From: Noviherbaspirillum soli
GTDB lineage: Bacteria; Pseudomonadota; Gammaproteobacteria; Burkholderiales; Burkholderiaceae_D
Length of the DNA stretch: 64,000 bases
Assembly (NCBI RefSeq): GCF_015352955.1
Contig: NZ_JACYOX010000023.1
Span: 1-64,000, forward strand
Reading direction: 5' to 3'
Of this stretch, positions 29,749 through 41,189 are shown piece by piece. Positions within the stretch are counted from its first letter, which is position 1. Each line of letters begins with the position of its first letter. The notes below the pieces were generated by a model. It was not told the DNA's origin, made no database searches, and saw only the letters and a program-made list of their open reading frames with translations. The position numbers were made by a program, and so were the translations under genes.

Positions 29749-30836
29749 GCTGTCATTGGCGTTGCCGCCAGTTTTTCCAAGATATCCGCAATCGCCTGAT
29801 TGGCGTCGCGCCTGCCGTTGCGGTATGCCGCCTCGGCCATTGCCGCGCAGCGGTCGCGCGGCATTTCCGCCAGCAGCGCGGCCAGCCGCTGCGGCGTCAG
29901 TTCATTCTGCGGCAGATAGAGCGCCGCGCCCTGCCCGTCCATCCACTGCGCGTTGTCGCGCTGGTGGCTGGTGGTGGAAGCGACGAAGGGCACCAGCACG
30001 CTGGCCACGCCGGCCGCGGTCAGTTCCGACACCGTGATCGCGCCGGCGCGGCACAGCACCAGGTCGGCTTCGGCATAGCGGGCCGGCATGTCGTCGATGA
30101 AGGCCACCACTTCGGCCTTGATGCCGGCCTCGGCATAGGCGCGGCGCAGCGCATCGATATGCTGCTTGCCGGACTGGTGCACCAGCACCGGCCGCTTTTC
30201 CTCCGGCAGCAGCGCCATCGCTGCGGGCACCGCGTCATTGAGCGCCTTTGCACCCAGGCTGCCGCCCACCACCAGGAGGCGCAGCGGACCGGTGCGGCCG
30301 GCATAGCGCTGCGCCGGCGGCGGCAGATCGGTGATTTCGCGGCGCACCGGATTGCCGGTCACGGAAGCCTTGCCGGCGGCCGCGCCGAAGTCGGCGGGAA
30401 AGCCGAACAGCACCCGCCGCGCCACCGGCGTCAGGGTCTTGTTCGACAGCAGCAGCGCGGCGTCGGCATTGACCAGCACCAGCGGCACGCCGCGCAGGCG
30501 CGCCATCAGGCCGCCCGGCACGGTGACATAGCCGCCCATGCCCAGCACCACGTCGGGGTTGCGCCGCGCCAGGATGCGCAGGCAGGACACGAAGCTGGCG
30601 CTCAGGCGAAAGGCGCCTGACAGCGTATGCATCAGGCCCTTGCCGCGCATGCCGGAAAAGTCGATGCTGTCCATCGCCACGCCATGCTTTGGCACCAGTT
30701 CCTGCTCCATGCCACGAGCGGTGCCGAGCCAGGACACATCCCAGCCGCGCGCCTTCATGGTCTCGGCGATCGCCAGGCCCGGGAAGATATGGCCGCCGGT
30801 GCCGGCAGCCATCACCATCAGCTTCATGCGCTTCAT
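29745..30836 (-). CDS. murG: Lipid II synthase MurG
   Basis: A 363-residue GT-B glycosyltransferase that adds GlcNAc to lipid I. GTGGHIFP (12-19), [11 protein letters not shown] and the UDP-GlcNAc side [11 protein letters not shown] and [11 protein letters not shown] are present. The HEQN stretch found after the second conserved block in E. coli MurG is replaced by VNADA (122-126). The start at 30836 overlaps ftsW by 4 nt; the frame continues upstream through ftsW in another reading frame and is not a fusion. Confidence 0.95.
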   Translation of the reverse strand: MKRMKLMVMAAGTGGHIFPGLAIAETMKARGWDVSWLGTARGMEQELVPKHGVAMDSIDFSGMRGKGLMHTLSGAFRLSASFVSCLRILARRNPDVVLGMGGYVTVPGGLMARLRGVPLVLVNADAALLLSNKTLTPVARRVLFGFPADFGAAAGKASVTGNPVRREITDLPPPAQRYAGRTGPLRLLVVGGSLGAKALNDAVPAAMALLPEEKRPVLVHQSGKQHIDALRRAYAEAGIKAEVVAFIDDMPARYAEADLVLCRAGAITVSELTAAGVASVLVPFVASTTSHQRDNAQWMDGQGAALYLPQNELTPQRLAALLAEMPRDRCAAMAEAAYRNGRRDANQAIADILEKLAATPMTA

Positions 30837-32035
30837 AGCCGGCCTCCGCGCATGCGGATGCGGTTCTCGTAATCGATGCGCAGCAGGATGGCCAGGCCGA
30901 CGCAGTTGATCAGCACGCCCGAGCCGCCATAGCTCATCAGCGGCAGCGTCAGGCCCTTGGTCGGCAGCAGGCCCAGGTTCACGCCCATGTTGATGAAGGT
31001 TTGCACGCCGATCCAGAGGCCTATGCCCTTTGCCGTCAGGCCGGCGAAGGTCAGGTCGATCGCGATGGCCTGGCGGCCGATCTCGAAGGCGCGCTTGATG
31101 ATCCAGTAGAACATCACCACCACCACCAGCACGCCGACAAAGCCGAGTTCCTCGCCGATCACGGCCAGCAGGAAGTCGGTATGGGCTTCCGGCAGGTAAT
31201 GCAGCTTTTCCACGCTGCCGCCAAGGCCGACGCCGAACAGTTCGCCGCGGCCGAAGGCGATCAGCGAATGCGACAGCTGGTAAGCCTTGCCCAGCGCGTT
31301 TTCCTCGGTCCAGGGATTGAGATAGGCGAAGATGCGCTCGCGCCGCCAGGGCGACAAGCCGATCACCAGGCCGAATACCACCACCAGGATGGAAGCGATG
31401 CCCCCGAACCAGACGCCGTTGATGCCGCCCAGGAACAGGATGCCCATGGCGATGCAGACGATCACGCCGAAGGCGCCGAGGTCGGGCTCCAGCAGCAGCA
31501 GCAGGCCGACGCAGCCAACCGCCATCGCCATTGGCAGGAAGCCCTTGGTGAACCGGTGCATGTGCTGCTGCTTGCGCACCGTGTAGTCGGCCGCGTACAG
31601 CACCATGAACAGCTTCATCAGTTCGGAAGGCTGCAGGTTGAATACCTTGAACGACAGCCAGCGCTTGGCGCCGTTGACGCCCTTGCCCAGGCCGGGCACC
31701 AGCACCAGCACCAGCAGCACCAGGGTAAAAACGAAGAGATACGGCGCCAGTTTCTGCCAGGTCTTCATCGGCACCCTGAAGGCAAGTGCGCCGCATATCA
31801 GCGCAACCGTGATGAAACTGGCCTGGCGCACCAGGAAATGGGTGTTCTGGTAGGACGCGTACTTGGGCGAATCGGGCAGCGCGATCGAGGCGGAATACAC
31901 CATGACCATGCCGAACAGCATCAGCAGCACGGTAACCCAGACCAGCACCTGGTCGTAGGCGGCGACCTGCTGCCGCTGGGCCAGCGCCTCGGATGCGGGC
32001 GTGCCGCGGGAAAAGAAAGGCAGCGCGAACTTCAT
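30833..32035 (-). CDS. ftsW: Septal peptidoglycan glycosyltransferase FtsW
   Basis: A 400-residue SEDS-family polytopic protein with about ten membrane segments. It polymerises lipid II at the septum together with FtsI. Signatures are [15 protein letters not shown]-like [14 protein letters not shown], and [16 protein letters not shown] near the C terminus. It overlaps murD and murG by 4 nt. Confidence 0.96.
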   Translation of the reverse strand: MKFALPFFSRGTPASEALAQRQQVAAYDQVLVWVTVLLMLFGMVMVYSASIALPDSPKYASYQNTHFLVRQASFITVALICGALAFRVPMKTWQKLAPYLFVFTLVLLVLVLVPGLGKGVNGAKRWLSFKVFNLQPSELMKLFMVLYAADYTVRKQQHMHRFTKGFLPMAMAVGCVGLLLLLEPDLGAFGVIVCIAMGILFLGGINGVWFGGIASILVVVFGLVIGLSPWRRERIFAYLNPWTEENALGKAYQLSHSLIAFGRGELFGVGLGGSVEKLHYLPEAHTDFLLAVIGEELGFVGVLVVVVMFYWIIKRAFEIGRQAIAIDLTFAGLTAKGIGLWIGVQTFINMGVNLGLLPTKGLTLPLMSYGGSGVLINCVGLAILLRIDYENRIRMRGGRL

Positions 32036-33522
32036 GCGATGACCTCGCCCCGCGCCAGGGCCAGCTCACGCACCGCATCGACAAAGACTTCGGCCCGGTG
32101 CGCATAATTGCGGAACATGTCCATGCTGGCGCAGGCTGGCGACAGCAGGACGGCTTCACCCGGCCGCGCCAGCGCGCCAGCACGCTCCACCGCCTGTTCC
32201 AGCGTGTCGCAGCTGATCAGTTCAACGCCGGTGTCGGCCAGCGCCGCCCGGATCGCGCCGGCATCGCGGCCGATCAAGAACACCATGCGGGCATGGCGCG
32301 CCACCGGCTCTGCCAGCGGGCTGAAATCCTGTCCCTTGCCGTCGCCGCCGGCGATCAGCAGCAGGTGCGGCACGGCGCGGCCGGCGCCCAGGCCGTTGAG
32401 CGCGGCCACGGTTGCGCCGACATTGGTGCCCTTGCTGTCGTCGTAATAATCGACGCCGGCCACATTGGCCACCAGTTCGACGCGGTGCGGCTCGCCGCGG
32501 TACTCGCGCAGGCCGTGCAGCAGCGGCGCCAGCGGCAGGCCGATGGCGCGGCACAGCGCCAGCGCGGCCAGCGCATTCATCGCGTTATGGCGGCCGCGGA
32601 TCTGCAGCGCATCGGCCGGCATCAGTTGCTTGTGCAGCACCGGGAGCGCGGCATCGTCCTTCTTGCGGCGCTTGCGTTCGCCTTCCTCCGCCGCCACCGC
32701 CAGGGTCAGCCACAGCATGCCGTTTTCCTGGGTCAGGCCGAGGCAGTCCGGCTGATCGGGCTGGTCGCTGCCAAAGGTGACCAGGGGCGCATCCCTGCCT
32801 GCCATCTTCATGCTGAGCGCATCGTCGCGATTGAGCACGCGCACCGTGCCGGCGCCGAAGATCCTTGCCTTGGCGGCGGCATAGGCCGCCATGTCGCCAT
32901 GCCAGTCGAGATGGTCCTGCGTGACATTGAGCACGGTTGCCGCATCCGGCCGCAGGCTGGCGCAGCCATGCAGCTGGAAGCTCGACAGTTCCAGCACCCA
33001 GACCTGCGGCAGGTCGCCGGCGTCGAGCCGCGCGCGCAGCATGTCCAGCGCGGAAGGGCTGATATTGCCGGCCACTTGCGCCGACAGGCCGGACCGCTGC
33101 ACCAGGAGGCCGGTCAGGCTGGTGACCGTGGTCTTGCCATTGGTGCCGGTGATGGCCAGTACTTTGGGCGCATAGCCCTGCTCTTCGCGCAGTGCGTCCA
33201 GCGCCTGCGCGAACAATTCCATTTCGCCCCAGACCGGGATGCCGCGTTCGGCGGCCGGCGCCAGCAGCGGCGCCAGTTCGCGGCCCGGCGCCAGGCCCGG
33301 ACTGACCGCGACGATGTCGATGCCGTCGAGCAGGTCCGGCCTGAAGGCGCCGCCAATGAAGCCGGCCGCAGGCAATGCCTGCCGCAACTGCTGCAGGCGC
33401 TCCGGCGCTTCGCGGGTGTCGGCCACGCGCACGGCGGCGCCGCAGCGTCCCAGCCAGAGCGCCATCGCCAGCCCGGATTCACCGAGCCCCAACACCAGTA
33501 CCTGTTTGCCTTGATAGTTCAT
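32032..33522 (-). CDS. murD: UDP-MurNAc-L-alanine--D-glutamate ligase
   Basis: A 496-residue Mur ligase adding D-Glu. N-terminal [20 protein letters not shown] loop GTNGKTT (126-132), and [14 protein letters not shown] in the C-terminal domain. A Lys/Arg-rich insert ([14 protein letters not shown]) near residue 290 makes it somewhat longer than the E. coli protein. It overlaps mraY by one base (TAATG) and ftsW by four. Confidence 0.96.
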   Translation of the reverse strand: MNYQGKQVLVLGLGESGLAMALWLGRCGAAVRVADTREAPERLQQLRQALPAAGFIGGAFRPDLLDGIDIVAVSPGLAPGRELAPLLAPAAERGIPVWGEMELFAQALDALREEQGYAPKVLAITGTNGKTTVTSLTGLLVQRSGLSAQVAGNISPSALDMLRARLDAGDLPQVWVLELSSFQLHGCASLRPDAATVLNVTQDHLDWHGDMAAYAAAKARIFGAGTVRVLNRDDALSMKMAGRDAPLVTFGSDQPDQPDCLGLTQENGMLWLTLAVAAEEGERKRRKKDDAALPVLHKQLMPADALQIRGRHNAMNALAALALCRAIGLPLAPLLHGLREYRGEPHRVELVANVAGVDYYDDSKGTNVGATVAALNGLGAGRAVPHLLLIAGGDGKGQDFSPLAEPVARHARMVFLIGRDAGAIRAALADTGVELISCDTLEQAVERAGALARPGEAVLLSPACASMDMFRNYAHRAEVFVDAVRELALARGEVIA

Positions 33523-34691
33523 TAGCGCAGCTTCAATGTCGACAGGCCAAACAGCACCAGCATCATCGTGATGATCCAGAAGCGCACGACGACCTGGGTT
33601 TCCTTCCAGCCCTTCTGTTCATAGTGATGATGCAGCGGCGCCATCAGCAGCACCCGGCGGCCGGTGCCGAAGCGGGCCTTGGTGTATTTGAAGTAGCCGA
33701 CCTGCAGCATCACCGACAGGGTTTCCACCACGAACACGCCGCCCATGATGAACAGCACGATTTCCTGGCGCACGATGACGGCAATGGTGCCCAGCGCGCC
33801 GCCCAGAGCCAGTGCGCCGACGTCGCCCATGAACACTTGCGCCGGATGGGCGTTGAACCAGAGGAAGGCCAGGCCGGCCCCAGCCATGGCGCCGCAGAAG
33901 ATGATCAGCTCGCCGGCGCCCGGTATGTGCGGAATGAACAGGTAGCGGGAATAGGTCGCGCTGCCGGTCAGGTAGGCGAACAGGCCCAGCGCGGTGCCCA
34001 CCATCACGGTCGGCATGATGGCCAGGCCGTCCAGGCCGTCGGTCAGGTTGACCGCGTTGCTGGTGCCGACGATGACGAAATAGGTCAGCGCGATGAAGCC
34101 CCAGACGCCCAGCGGATAGCTGATGGTCTTGAAGAAGGGCACGATGAAGTCGGCCTTGGGCGGCAGGTCCATCGAGAAGCCGGATTTCACCCAGTCCATG
34201 AACAGCTGCAGCACATTGGCGTTGGAGATGCCCGAGACCGAAAAGGCTAGATACAGCGCCGCGCCCAGGCCGATCAGGGACTGCCAGAAGTACTTCTCCT
34301 TCGATGCCATGCCTTTCGGGTCCTTGTACACCACCTTGCGGTAGTCATCGACCCAGCCGATCGCGCCGAAGCCCAGCGTCACGACCAGCACCGGCCAGAT
34401 GAAGCGGTTGCTCCAGTCGCTCCACAGCAGCGTGGAGATGCCGATGGAGATCAGGATCAGCGCGCCGCCCATGGTTGGCGTGCCGGACTTGATCAGATGG
34501 GTTTGCGGACCGTCGGTGCGCACCGCCTGACCGACCTTCATGCGGGTCAGCATGCGGATCACCGCCGGGCCGGAAAACAGGCCGATGGCGAGCGCGGTCA
34601 GCGTTGCGAACACGGCGCGGAAGGTGATGAAGTTGAATACCCGCAGCGGACCAAATTCGTCCTGGAAAAATTGAGCCAGCCAAAGCAGCAT
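33522..34691 (-). CDS. mraY: Phospho-MurNAc-pentapeptide transferase
   Basis: A 389-residue polytopic enzyme that makes lipid I from UDP-MurNAc-pentapeptide and undecaprenyl phosphate. Conserved segments are [42 protein letters not shown] and the C-terminal [13 protein letters not shown]. The start was placed at 34691 (MLLWLAQFF), one base after the murF stop. Confidence 0.97.
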   Translation of the reverse strand: MLLWLAQFFQDEFGPLRVFNFITFRAVFATLTALAIGLFSGPAVIRMLTRMKVGQAVRTDGPQTHLIKSGTPTMGGALILISIGISTLLWSDWSNRFIWPVLVVTLGFGAIGWVDDYRKVVYKDPKGMASKEKYFWQSLIGLGAALYLAFSVSGISNANVLQLFMDWVKSGFSMDLPPKADFIVPFFKTISYPLGVWGFIALTYFVIVGTSNAVNLTDGLDGLAIMPTVMVGTALGLFAYLTGSATYSRYLFIPHIPGAGELIIFCGAMAGAGLAFLWFNAHPAQVFMGDVGALALGGALGTIAVIVRQEIVLFIMGGVFVVETLSVMLQVGYFKYTKARFGTGRRVLLMAPLHHHYEQKGWKETQVVVRFWIITMMLVLFGLSTLKLR

Positions 34692-34692
34692 G

Positions 34693-36072
34693 CTAGTGCG
34701 CCTCCCGCACTGGTTCACCCACCAGATGCTGCACTGCCCGCTCCATGCGCATGAAACGCGAGCCCTTGACCAGCACGGTCGTGTGCGGCGTCACCAGCGC
34801 GGAAACCGCCTCGTTGAGCGAGTCCATGCCGTCGTGGTGACGGGCGCGCGCGCCGAACGCGTTGGCGGCGCTGGCCGCCAGTTCGCCCAGGGTCAGCAGA
34901 TGGTCGATGCCGCGGCCGCTGGCATAGGCGCCGATCTCTTCATGAAACTTGCGGCCTTCGCTGCCGACTTCGCCCATGTCGCCCAGCACCAGCGCACGCG
35001 GCGCCGGCGCCAGCGCCAGCACGTCGATGGCGGCTTTCACCGAATCGGGATTGGCATTGTAGGTGTCGTCGATCACGGTGGCGCCATTGCGTCCGCGCTT
35101 GTGCTGCAGCCGGCCATTCACCGGCACGAAGCTTTCCAGGCCCTGCACGATGGCGCGCCTGTGGATGCCGATGGCGAGCGCGCAGGCGATCGCCGCCAGC
35201 GCGTTGCGCACGTTGTGGGCGCCGGCCGCGGCCAGGCGCAGCGAGAACTCGCGCTGCCCGACCCGCACCGTCATCGCGCTGCCGAAAGCCTGGGGCACAT
35301 AGGTGCAGCTGACATTGGCATCCAGCGACAGGCCGAAGGTGAGGATCTTGCGCTTGCCGCTGGCCTTGGCCAGGCTGCGCCACAGCGGGCTGTACGGATC
35401 GTCGGCCGGGAACACCGCGATGCCGTCCGCCGGCAGCGCGCTGATCACCGAGCCGTTTTCCTGCGCCACGGCTTCCACGCTGGCCATGAATTCCTGGTGT
35501 TCGCGCTGGGCATTATTGACCAGCGCGACCGTCGGCTGGGCAATGGCGGCCAGCTGCGCGATCTCGCCCGGATGGTTCATGCCGAGCTCGATCACGGCGG
35601 CCTTCTGCTCGGCATCCATGCGGAACAGGGTCAGCGGCACGCCAATGTCATTGTTCAGGTTGCCGCGGGTGGCAAGGTAGTTGTCGCAACCGAACTCGGC
35701 GGCGAGGATGGACGCGATCATTTCCTTGACCGTGGTCTTGCCGTTGCTGCCGGTGACGCCGATCACGGGGATGGCGAACTGGCGACGCCAGTAGGCAGCC
35801 ACTTCGCCCAGGGCGACGCGGGTATCGGGCACCAGTAGCGCCGGCAGCGGATAAGCCTGCGGCACGTTCTCCGCCAGCACCGCGGCCGCGCCGCTGGCGG
35901 CGACCTCGGCGAGGAAGTCATGCGCGTCGAACCGCTCGCCGCGCAGCGCGACGAACAGGCTGCCCGGCTTGATTTCCCGGCTGTTGGTGGAAATGTCCTG
36001 GAAGGCGGCGGCCGCTGTCAGGCGCGCAGACGTCAGGCGTGGCTGCAGTTGCGTCAGGGAAGACCGGATCAC
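34693..36072 (-). CDS. murF: UDP-MurNAc-tripeptide--D-alanyl-D-alanine ligase
   Basis: A 459-residue Mur ligase that adds D-Ala-D-Ala. ATP loop GSNGKTT (108-114), [14 protein letters not shown] typical for MurF, and LGDMGEVG. It overlaps murE by 4 nt. Confidence 0.96.
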   Translation of the reverse strand: MIRSSLTQLQPRLTSARLTAAAAFQDISTNSREIKPGSLFVALRGERFDAHDFLAEVAASGAAAVLAENVPQAYPLPALLVPDTRVALGEVAAYWRRQFAIPVIGVTGSNGKTTVKEMIASILAAEFGCDNYLATRGNLNNDIGVPLTLFRMDAEQKAAVIELGMNHPGEIAQLAAIAQPTVALVNNAQREHQEFMASVEAVAQENGSVISALPADGIAVFPADDPYSPLWRSLAKASGKRKILTFGLSLDANVSCTYVPQAFGSAMTVRVGQREFSLRLAAAGAHNVRNALAAIACALAIGIHRRAIVQGLESFVPVNGRLQHKRGRNGATVIDDTYNANPDSVKAAIDVLALAPAPRALVLGDMGEVGSEGRKFHEEIGAYASGRGIDHLLTLGELAASAANAFGARARHHDGMDSLNEAVSALVTPHTTVLVKGSRFMRMERAVQHLVGEPVREAH

Positions 36073-37604
36073 AGCATGCCCTTCATCGTCACCCGGCCCG
36101 CCAGCGACAGCGCAGCATGGTCAGCATCCTGGAACGGCAGCTTGCGTCCCTTGATCTCCTGGTAAGTTTCATGGCCCTTGCCGGCCAGCAGCACCACGTC
36201 GGCCCGCGACGCATGCTTGACTGCGTAAAGGATGGCGGCCGCACGGTCTTCAATCACGTGCGGCGCGCTGTGCATTGCATTGGAAATCTTCATGCCCTCA
36301 ATAATCTGTTCAATGATGTCCGCAGGATTTTCGCCGCGCGGATTGTCGCTGGTGACGATCACGTGATCCGCCGCCGTGGCGGCCGCACCCATCTGGGGCC
36401 GCTTGCCGGGATCACGGTCGCCGCCGCAGCCGAATACGCACCACAGACGGCCATGCCGTTGCCGGGCGACCTCGCGCAGGGTGGCGAGGGTTTTGGTCAG
36501 CGCATCGGGCGTATGCGCATAGTCGATGACCACCAGCGGCGCTTCGGCGCCGCCGAGCTGCTGCATGCGGCCCGGCACCGGCTGCAATCCTTCCAGCAGT
36601 TCGACCACGGCGCGCAGCGCCAGGCCGCGCGCCATCAGCACGCCAGCGATGCCAAGCACGTTACTGACATTGAACTGGCCAACAAGTTGCGTGCGAACCT
36701 GGGTCGCGCCTTGCGGCGTGCTCATCTGAAACACGGTGCCGCCCTGGCTGGAGCGAATCTCGCTGGCGCGCAGGACCGGCACGGCGCCGGCATCGGCGCC
36801 GGTCAGGCTGTAGCCGATGACGCTGACTTCGGAGCGGCCGCGCAGATGCGCAACCAGGCGCTGGCCCATGTCGTCATCGAGGTTGATCACCGCGTGGCGC
36901 AGTCCCGGCCAGTCGAACAGGCGACGCTTGGCCGCCTCGTAAGTCTCCATGTCGCCGTGATAGTCCAGATGATCGCGGGTGAAATTGGTAAACAGCGCAA
37001 TGTCGACATGCAGGCCGCCGAGCCGGCCCTGGTCCAGGCCGATGGACGACGCCTCGATCGCCAGCGCGCGCGCGCCGCTGGCGCGGGCCTGCGCCAGGCG
37101 GCGCTGCAGCAGCACCGCGTCGGGCGTGGTGTAGCCGGTGCTGCTGAAGCTGCCGGCCATGCCGTTGCGATAGACGCCGGTGCCCAGCGTGCCTACCACC
37201 AGCGTCGGCTCGCCCTGCTTCGACAGCACGCGGCCCAGCCACTGGCTGCAGGAGGTCTTGCCATTCGTGCCTGTGACCGCCACCACCCGCATCTGGCTGT
37301 CCGGCCGGCCATACCACGCGCCGGCGATCTCGCCGGCCAGCTGCTTCAGGCCGGGGACGGCGAAATGCGGCACATCGGCCGCGGCAGGCCATGCATAGGC
37401 GTCGCCATCGTCGTACAGCACCGCGGCGGCGCCGCGCTGCACGGCAGCGGCTATGTAGTTGCGGCCGTCGGCGCTGTCGCCGGGATAGGCGAAAAACACA
37501 TCGCCTGCATTGAGCAGGCGCGAGTCCGAGGTCAGCTGCGCCGACGGCGCCGCCGATCGCAGCCAGGCCACGATGTCGTCGATGCGGACCGTGCCGTCCG
37601 CCAT
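36069..37604 (-). CDS. murE: UDP-MurNAc-tripeptide synthetase
   Basis: A 511-residue Mur ligase. ATP loop GTNGKTS (112-118). The C-terminal motif DNPRGENP, known in MurE to select meso-diaminopimelate over lysine, indicates a DAP-type peptidoglycan. The start at 37604 overlaps the ftsI stop (TAATG); a longer open frame upstream is a shadow of ftsI. Confidence 0.96.
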   Translation of the reverse strand: MADGTVRIDDIVAWLRSAAPSAQLTSDSRLLNAGDVFFAYPGDSADGRNYIAAAVQRGAAAVLYDDGDAYAWPAAADVPHFAVPGLKQLAGEIAGAWYGRPDSQMRVVAVTGTNGKTSCSQWLGRVLSKQGEPTLVVGTLGTGVYRNGMAGSFSSTGYTTPDAVLLQRRLAQARASGARALAIEASSIGLDQGRLGGLHVDIALFTNFTRDHLDYHGDMETYEAAKRRLFDWPGLRHAVINLDDDMGQRLVAHLRGRSEVSVIGYSLTGADAGAVPVLRASEIRSSQGGTVFQMSTPQGATQVRTQLVGQFNVSNVLGIAGVLMARGLALRAVVELLEGLQPVPGRMQQLGGAEAPLVVIDYAHTPDALTKTLATLREVARQRHGRLWCVFGCGGDRDPGKRPQMGAAATAADHVIVTSDNPRGENPADIIEQIIEGMKISNAMHSAPHVIEDRAAAILYAVKHASRADVVLLAGKGHETYQEIKGRKLPFQDADHAALSLAGRVTMKGML

Positions 37605-39370
37605 TACATGCTCTCCTGGGGCGCATTGGCCGGCACGATGATGCTGGTGACGGTGGAATCGGGGCCGACATTCATTGCCCGCAGCGTGCTGCCGACGATG
37701 TTGGAAAACACCGGCGCGGCGACTTCGCCGCCGTAATGCGAGCCGGTCGGCTCGTCGATCATCACGGCGATGATCACGCGCGGATCGGACGCGGGCGCAA
37801 AGCCGACGAAGGACGATACATACTTGTTGGCATAGCGGCCGCCCACCAGCTTGTGGGCAGTGCCGGTCTTGCCGGCCACGCGGTAGCCAGGGACCTGGGC
37901 CTTGGGCGCCGTGCCTTCCGGACCGGCGGCCATTTCCAGCATTGCGCGCATGTCGCGCGCCGTTTTTTCGGTGATCACGCGCTGGCCTACCGGTGGCGCG
38001 CCGAGCTTCTGGAACGACAGCGGAATCAGGTCGCCGTCGCGAGCAAAGATGGTATAGGCATGGGCGATCTGCAGCAGCGACACCGAAATGCCGTGGCCGT
38101 AGCTCATGGTGGCCTGCTCGATCGGCCGCCAGGCCTTGTAGGGACGGACCCGCCCCGCCACCGCGCCCGGGAAGCCCAGCTTGGGCTGCTGGCCGAAGCC
38201 CACCGTGGTGAACATTTCCCACATTTCCTGCGGCTGCATCTGCAATGCGATCTTCGCAGTGCCGACGTTGGACGACTTCTGGATCACCTGCGACACCGTC
38301 AGCAGGCCATGCGCATGGGCGTCGCCGATGGTGGCCGTGCCGATGGTCAGCTTGCCGGGCGCGGTCTGCACCGTGGTATTCGGGGTGACCCGCTTGGTGT
38401 CCATCGCCAGCGCGATAGTGAACGGTTTCAGGGTCGAGCCCGGCTCATAGGTATCGGTGATGACCCGGTTGCGCAGCATCGCGCCGGTCAGGATCGAGCG
38501 GTTGTTGGGGTTGTAGGTCGGCAGGTTGGCCAGCGCCAGCACCTCGCCGGTCTTGACGTCCACCACCACCACGCCGCCCGCCTTGGCCTTGAACTTCTCG
38601 ACCGCCTCCTTCAGGTGTGTGAAGGCGATGTATTGCAGCTTGCTGTCGAGCGACAGCACCAGGTCGCGGCCGTCATGCGGCTCGCGCACGGCGGCGATGT
38701 CCTCGACGATGCGGCCCAGGCGGTCCTTGATCACGCGGCGGCTGCCTGTGACGCCGGCCAGGGTCTTCTGCATGCCCAGCTCCATGCCGTCCTGGCCAGC
38801 ATCTTCCACATTGGTGAAGCCGACCACATGGGCCATGACCTCGCCCTGCGGATAGAAGCGCTTGTATTCCTTGCGGGTCTCGATGCCGGCAATGCCCAGC
38901 TTCAGCACCTTGTCCACGGTTTCCTGCTCGACCTGGCGCTTCAGATAGACGAAGTTGCGGTCCGAGTCGAGCTTCTTGCGCAGTTCGGCTTCGGGCATTT
39001 CCAGCAGGCCGGCCAGCGCGTGCAGCTTTTCCGCCGGCGCTTCCAGCACGTCATCGGGGATGGCCCATACCGCCTTGACCGGCACCGAGGAGGCGAGCAC
39101 TTCGCCATTGCGGTCTGTGATCCTGCCGCGCGTTGCCGGCAGTTCCAGCGTCCGGGCGTAACGCGCCTCGCCCTGCTTCTGCAGGAATTCGGTGGACAGT
39201 CCCTGCAGCCACAGCGCGCGGCCGGCCAGCGCCAGGAATGCCGCGAACATCATGAACAGCACCAGGCGCGAACGCCACGGCGGCAGCTTCACCGCGAGCA
39301 GCGGACTGGCAGAAAAGGGAACGCCGCGTGCAGTGGCGCGGCGCGAGTTGGGGCGGGAAGCGGCGCGCAT
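37604..39370 (-). CDS. ftsI: Penicillin-binding protein 3, septal transpeptidase
   Basis: A 588-residue class B PBP that cross-links septal peptidoglycan. One membrane helix at about 35-55, a non-catalytic domain, then the transpeptidase motifs STLK (Ser312, Lys315), SSN (366-368) and KTGT (501-504). Its ends overlap ftsL and murE by one base each. Confidence 0.97.
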   Translation of the reverse strand: MRAASRPNSRRATARGVPFSASPLLAVKLPPWRSRLVLFMMFAAFLALAGRALWLQGLSTEFLQKQGEARYARTLELPATRGRITDRNGEVLASSVPVKAVWAIPDDVLEAPAEKLHALAGLLEMPEAELRKKLDSDRNFVYLKRQVEQETVDKVLKLGIAGIETRKEYKRFYPQGEVMAHVVGFTNVEDAGQDGMELGMQKTLAGVTGSRRVIKDRLGRIVEDIAAVREPHDGRDLVLSLDSKLQYIAFTHLKEAVEKFKAKAGGVVVVDVKTGEVLALANLPTYNPNNRSILTGAMLRNRVITDTYEPGSTLKPFTIALAMDTKRVTPNTTVQTAPGKLTIGTATIGDAHAHGLLTVSQVIQKSSNVGTAKIALQMQPQEMWEMFTTVGFGQQPKLGFPGAVAGRVRPYKAWRPIEQATMSYGHGISVSLLQIAHAYTIFARDGDLIPLSFQKLGAPPVGQRVITEKTARDMRAMLEMAAGPEGTAPKAQVPGYRVAGKTGTAHKLVGGRYANKYVSSFVGFAPASDPRVIIAVMIDEPTGSHYGGEVAAPVFSNIVGSTLRAMNVGPDSTVTSIIVPANAPQESM

Positions 39371-39642
39371 TATCTGGCCTCTCCGGTAATGTATTGCGTG
39401 CGTGCGGGAGTCAGCGGCACCATATTGAGATCGCGCCGTGCATTGGCTTCAATGCGGGCATGCTTGCCCAGCGTGGATTGGTCGAGCTGCAGTTGCGACC
39501 ATTCGACTTCGAGCTGGCGGGCGACGGTCTGCGCCCGCTCGATCTCGATGAACAGGCGACGCGCCTGGTATTGCGCGTTGACCAGCGACAAGGCGCTTCC
39601 GGCAAGCAGCGCGGTCAGCACGATGCACAGCCGGGCGCTCAC
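39370..39642 (-). CDS. ftsL: Cell division protein FtsL
   Basis: A 90-residue bitopic protein: membrane helix near the N terminus ([22 protein letters not shown]) followed by a periplasmic coiled coil that pairs with FtsB and FtsQ. It overlaps rsmH by 4 nt and ftsI by 1 nt. Confidence 0.92.
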   Translation of the reverse strand: MSARLCIVLTALLAGSALSLVNAQYQARRLFIEIERAQTVARQLEVEWSQLQLDQSTLGKHARIEANARRDLNMVPLTPARTQYITGEAR

Positions 39643-40619
39643 TGGCGGCTCCCGGCGGGTTGCTGCGCAAGACGCAGGGCGACGCGCATCACTGCGGAAC
39701 GGGCGCGTGGATTGTCGGCGATTTCGGTGGCGGACGGCTTCATCTTGGCAAGCAGCTTCATTTCCGGCTGCGGCAGGTCCACGGCTCGGATAGGCAGGCG
39801 ACGGTCGGGTTGTGGCGCATTGGCACGGGCGGCAAGGAATTGCTTGACCATGCGGTCTTCCAGCGAATGAAAGCTGATCACAGCCATCCTTCCGTTCGGA
39901 GCCAGCCGGTCAAATGCGCCGCGCAAGCCTATTTCGAGCTCTTCAAGCTCCCGATTGATGAAAATCCGGATAGCCTGAAAGGTGCGAGTTGCCGGGTCCT
40001 TGCCTTTCTCGCGGGTCTTGACGGCGCGTGCCACGATCTCGGCAAGCTGTCGTGTGCTTGAAATTGGCGCGACTGACCGGCCAGCAACAATCGCCTTTGC
40101 AATCTGAAAAGCAAACCGTTCTTCCCCATAATCCCGTATCACCTTTTCAATCAATTGCTGATCCGCCGTTGCCAGCCACTGGGCCGCCGAGACGCCGCGG
40201 GTCGTGTCCATGCGCATGTCAAGCGGACCGTCCATCCGAAAACTGAATCCCCGCGCCGCATCGTCGACCTGCGGCGAGGAAATTCCCAAGTCCAGCAATA
40301 TGCCGTCGACCTGCTCGATGCCGCGTTCCCGCAGCGCCTCGCTGATCGTGGCAAAGCTGTCATGCACCACTTCAAATCGGCTGTCGGACCGCATCAGCGC
40401 GTGGGCCACGGCAATCGCCTGCGGATCCTTGTCGAATGCAATCAGGCGGCCCTTCGCGCCCAGTCGTTCAAGTATCCGGCGGCTATGCCCGCCACGGCCA
40501 AATGTGCCGTCCACAAAGATGCCATCCGCGCGCGCGCCTTCGATCGCCAGTGCATCGACCGCCTCTTCCAACAGCACCGTACGGTGCTGCAACCCTGGCA
40601 CCGTGTTCTCAGTCATCAC
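39639..40619 (-). CDS. rsmH: 16S rRNA m4C1402 methyltransferase
   Basis: A 326-residue RsmH (MraW). [13 protein letters not shown] and the SAM-binding [12 protein letters not shown] (35-46), then [21 protein letters not shown]. It methylates N4 of C1402 in 16S rRNA. It lies 3 bp after mraZ. Confidence 0.96.
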   Translation of the reverse strand: MMTENTVPGLQHRTVLLEEAVDALAIEGARADGIFVDGTFGRGGHSRRILERLGAKGRLIAFDKDPQAIAVAHALMRSDSRFEVVHDSFATISEALRERGIEQVDGILLDLGISSPQVDDAARGFSFRMDGPLDMRMDTTRGVSAAQWLATADQQLIEKVIRDYGEERFAFQIAKAIVAGRSVAPISSTRQLAEIVARAVKTREKGKDPATRTFQAIRIFINRELEELEIGLRGAFDRLAPNGRMAVISFHSLEDRMVKQFLAARANAPQPDRRLPIRAVDLPQPEMKLLAKMKPSATEIADNPRARSAVMRVALRLAQQPAGSRQ

Positions 40620-40622
40620 GGG

Positions 40623-41051
40623 CTAGAAGGAAAAATTGTTCAATACATCAGGCATGCCGTCCGCCACCGCCTGCGCCTCGCTTTCAGCGAGTTTGGCCGC
40701 ATCCCAGATCTCGAAATGACTGCCCATGCCGAGCATCATCACCTCCCGCGACAGCCCTACCGCGCTGCGCAGTTCCGGCGCAATCAATATGCGGCCGGCG
40801 GTATCCATTTCGACATCCGACGCGTTGCCCAAAAAAATCCGTTGCCAGGCTCGTGCGGACATTGGCCATGCTGCAATCTGCTCACGGTGGATTTCCCATA
40901 CCGGACGCGGAAAGAACAGCAGGCAGCCGTGCGGATGCTTGGTCAGCGTGACCCTTCCTTCGCATTGCACTGCAAGCGCGTCACGATGCTTGGAAGGAAT
41001 AGTCATCCTGCCCTTCGCATCGAGAGTTAGTGCAGACGCGCCTTGAAACAC
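40623..41051 (-). CDS. mraZ: Transcriptional regulator MraZ
   Basis: A 142-residue protein with two SpoVT/AbrB-like halves ([14 protein letters not shown] near residue 10 and [14 protein letters not shown] near 82). It represses its own cluster by binding TGGG-type repeats. The start is GTG at 41051 with AAAGGA upstream; no ATG fits. Four matching repeats are found 75-110 bp upstream. Confidence 0.95.
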   Translation of the reverse strand: MFQGASALTLDAKGRMTIPSKHRDALAVQCEGRVTLTKHPHGCLLFFPRPVWEIHREQIAAWPMSARAWQRIFLGNASDVEMDTAGRILIAPELRSAVGLSREVMMLGMGSHFEIWDAAKLAESEAQAVADGMPDVLNNFSF

Positions 41052-41125
41052 CCTGGATTCCTTTGTTTTTTCGTTTTCGGCCTGCGCCGCAATGTTTCAT
41101 GCCCGGGTCCTGCACATCGAAAATC

Positions 41126-41161
41126 ACCCACAAAAATACACTTTTTCACACTGCCGCCCAC
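41126..41161 (-). promoter_or_regulatory. MraZ operator (four 10-bp repeats)
   Basis: On the minus strand GTGGGC, GTGTGA, GTGTAT and GTGGGT occur at exact 10-bp spacing (41156-61, 41146-51, 41136-41, 41126-31). MraZ boxes are known as TGGGN units every 10 bp. The outer two match fully and the inner two are degenerate. The first box abuts the predicted -10 element. Confidence 0.8.
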
Positions 41162-41188
41162 TTTAGAGGATGCTCTATTTGCGGTCAA
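41160..41188 (-). promoter_or_regulatory. Predicted main promoter of the mra cluster
   Basis: TTGACC (41183-41188) and TAAAGT (41160-41165) on the minus strand, 17 bp apart, directly upstream of the MraZ boxes. Confidence 0.65.
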
Positions 41189-41189
41189 G

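Noticed and set aside
29745-32183. 812-codon frame suggesting an FtsW-MurG fusion
   Set aside because: The upstream half is the wrong frame of ftsW; murG starts at an ATGA overlap and ftsW is complete in its own frame.
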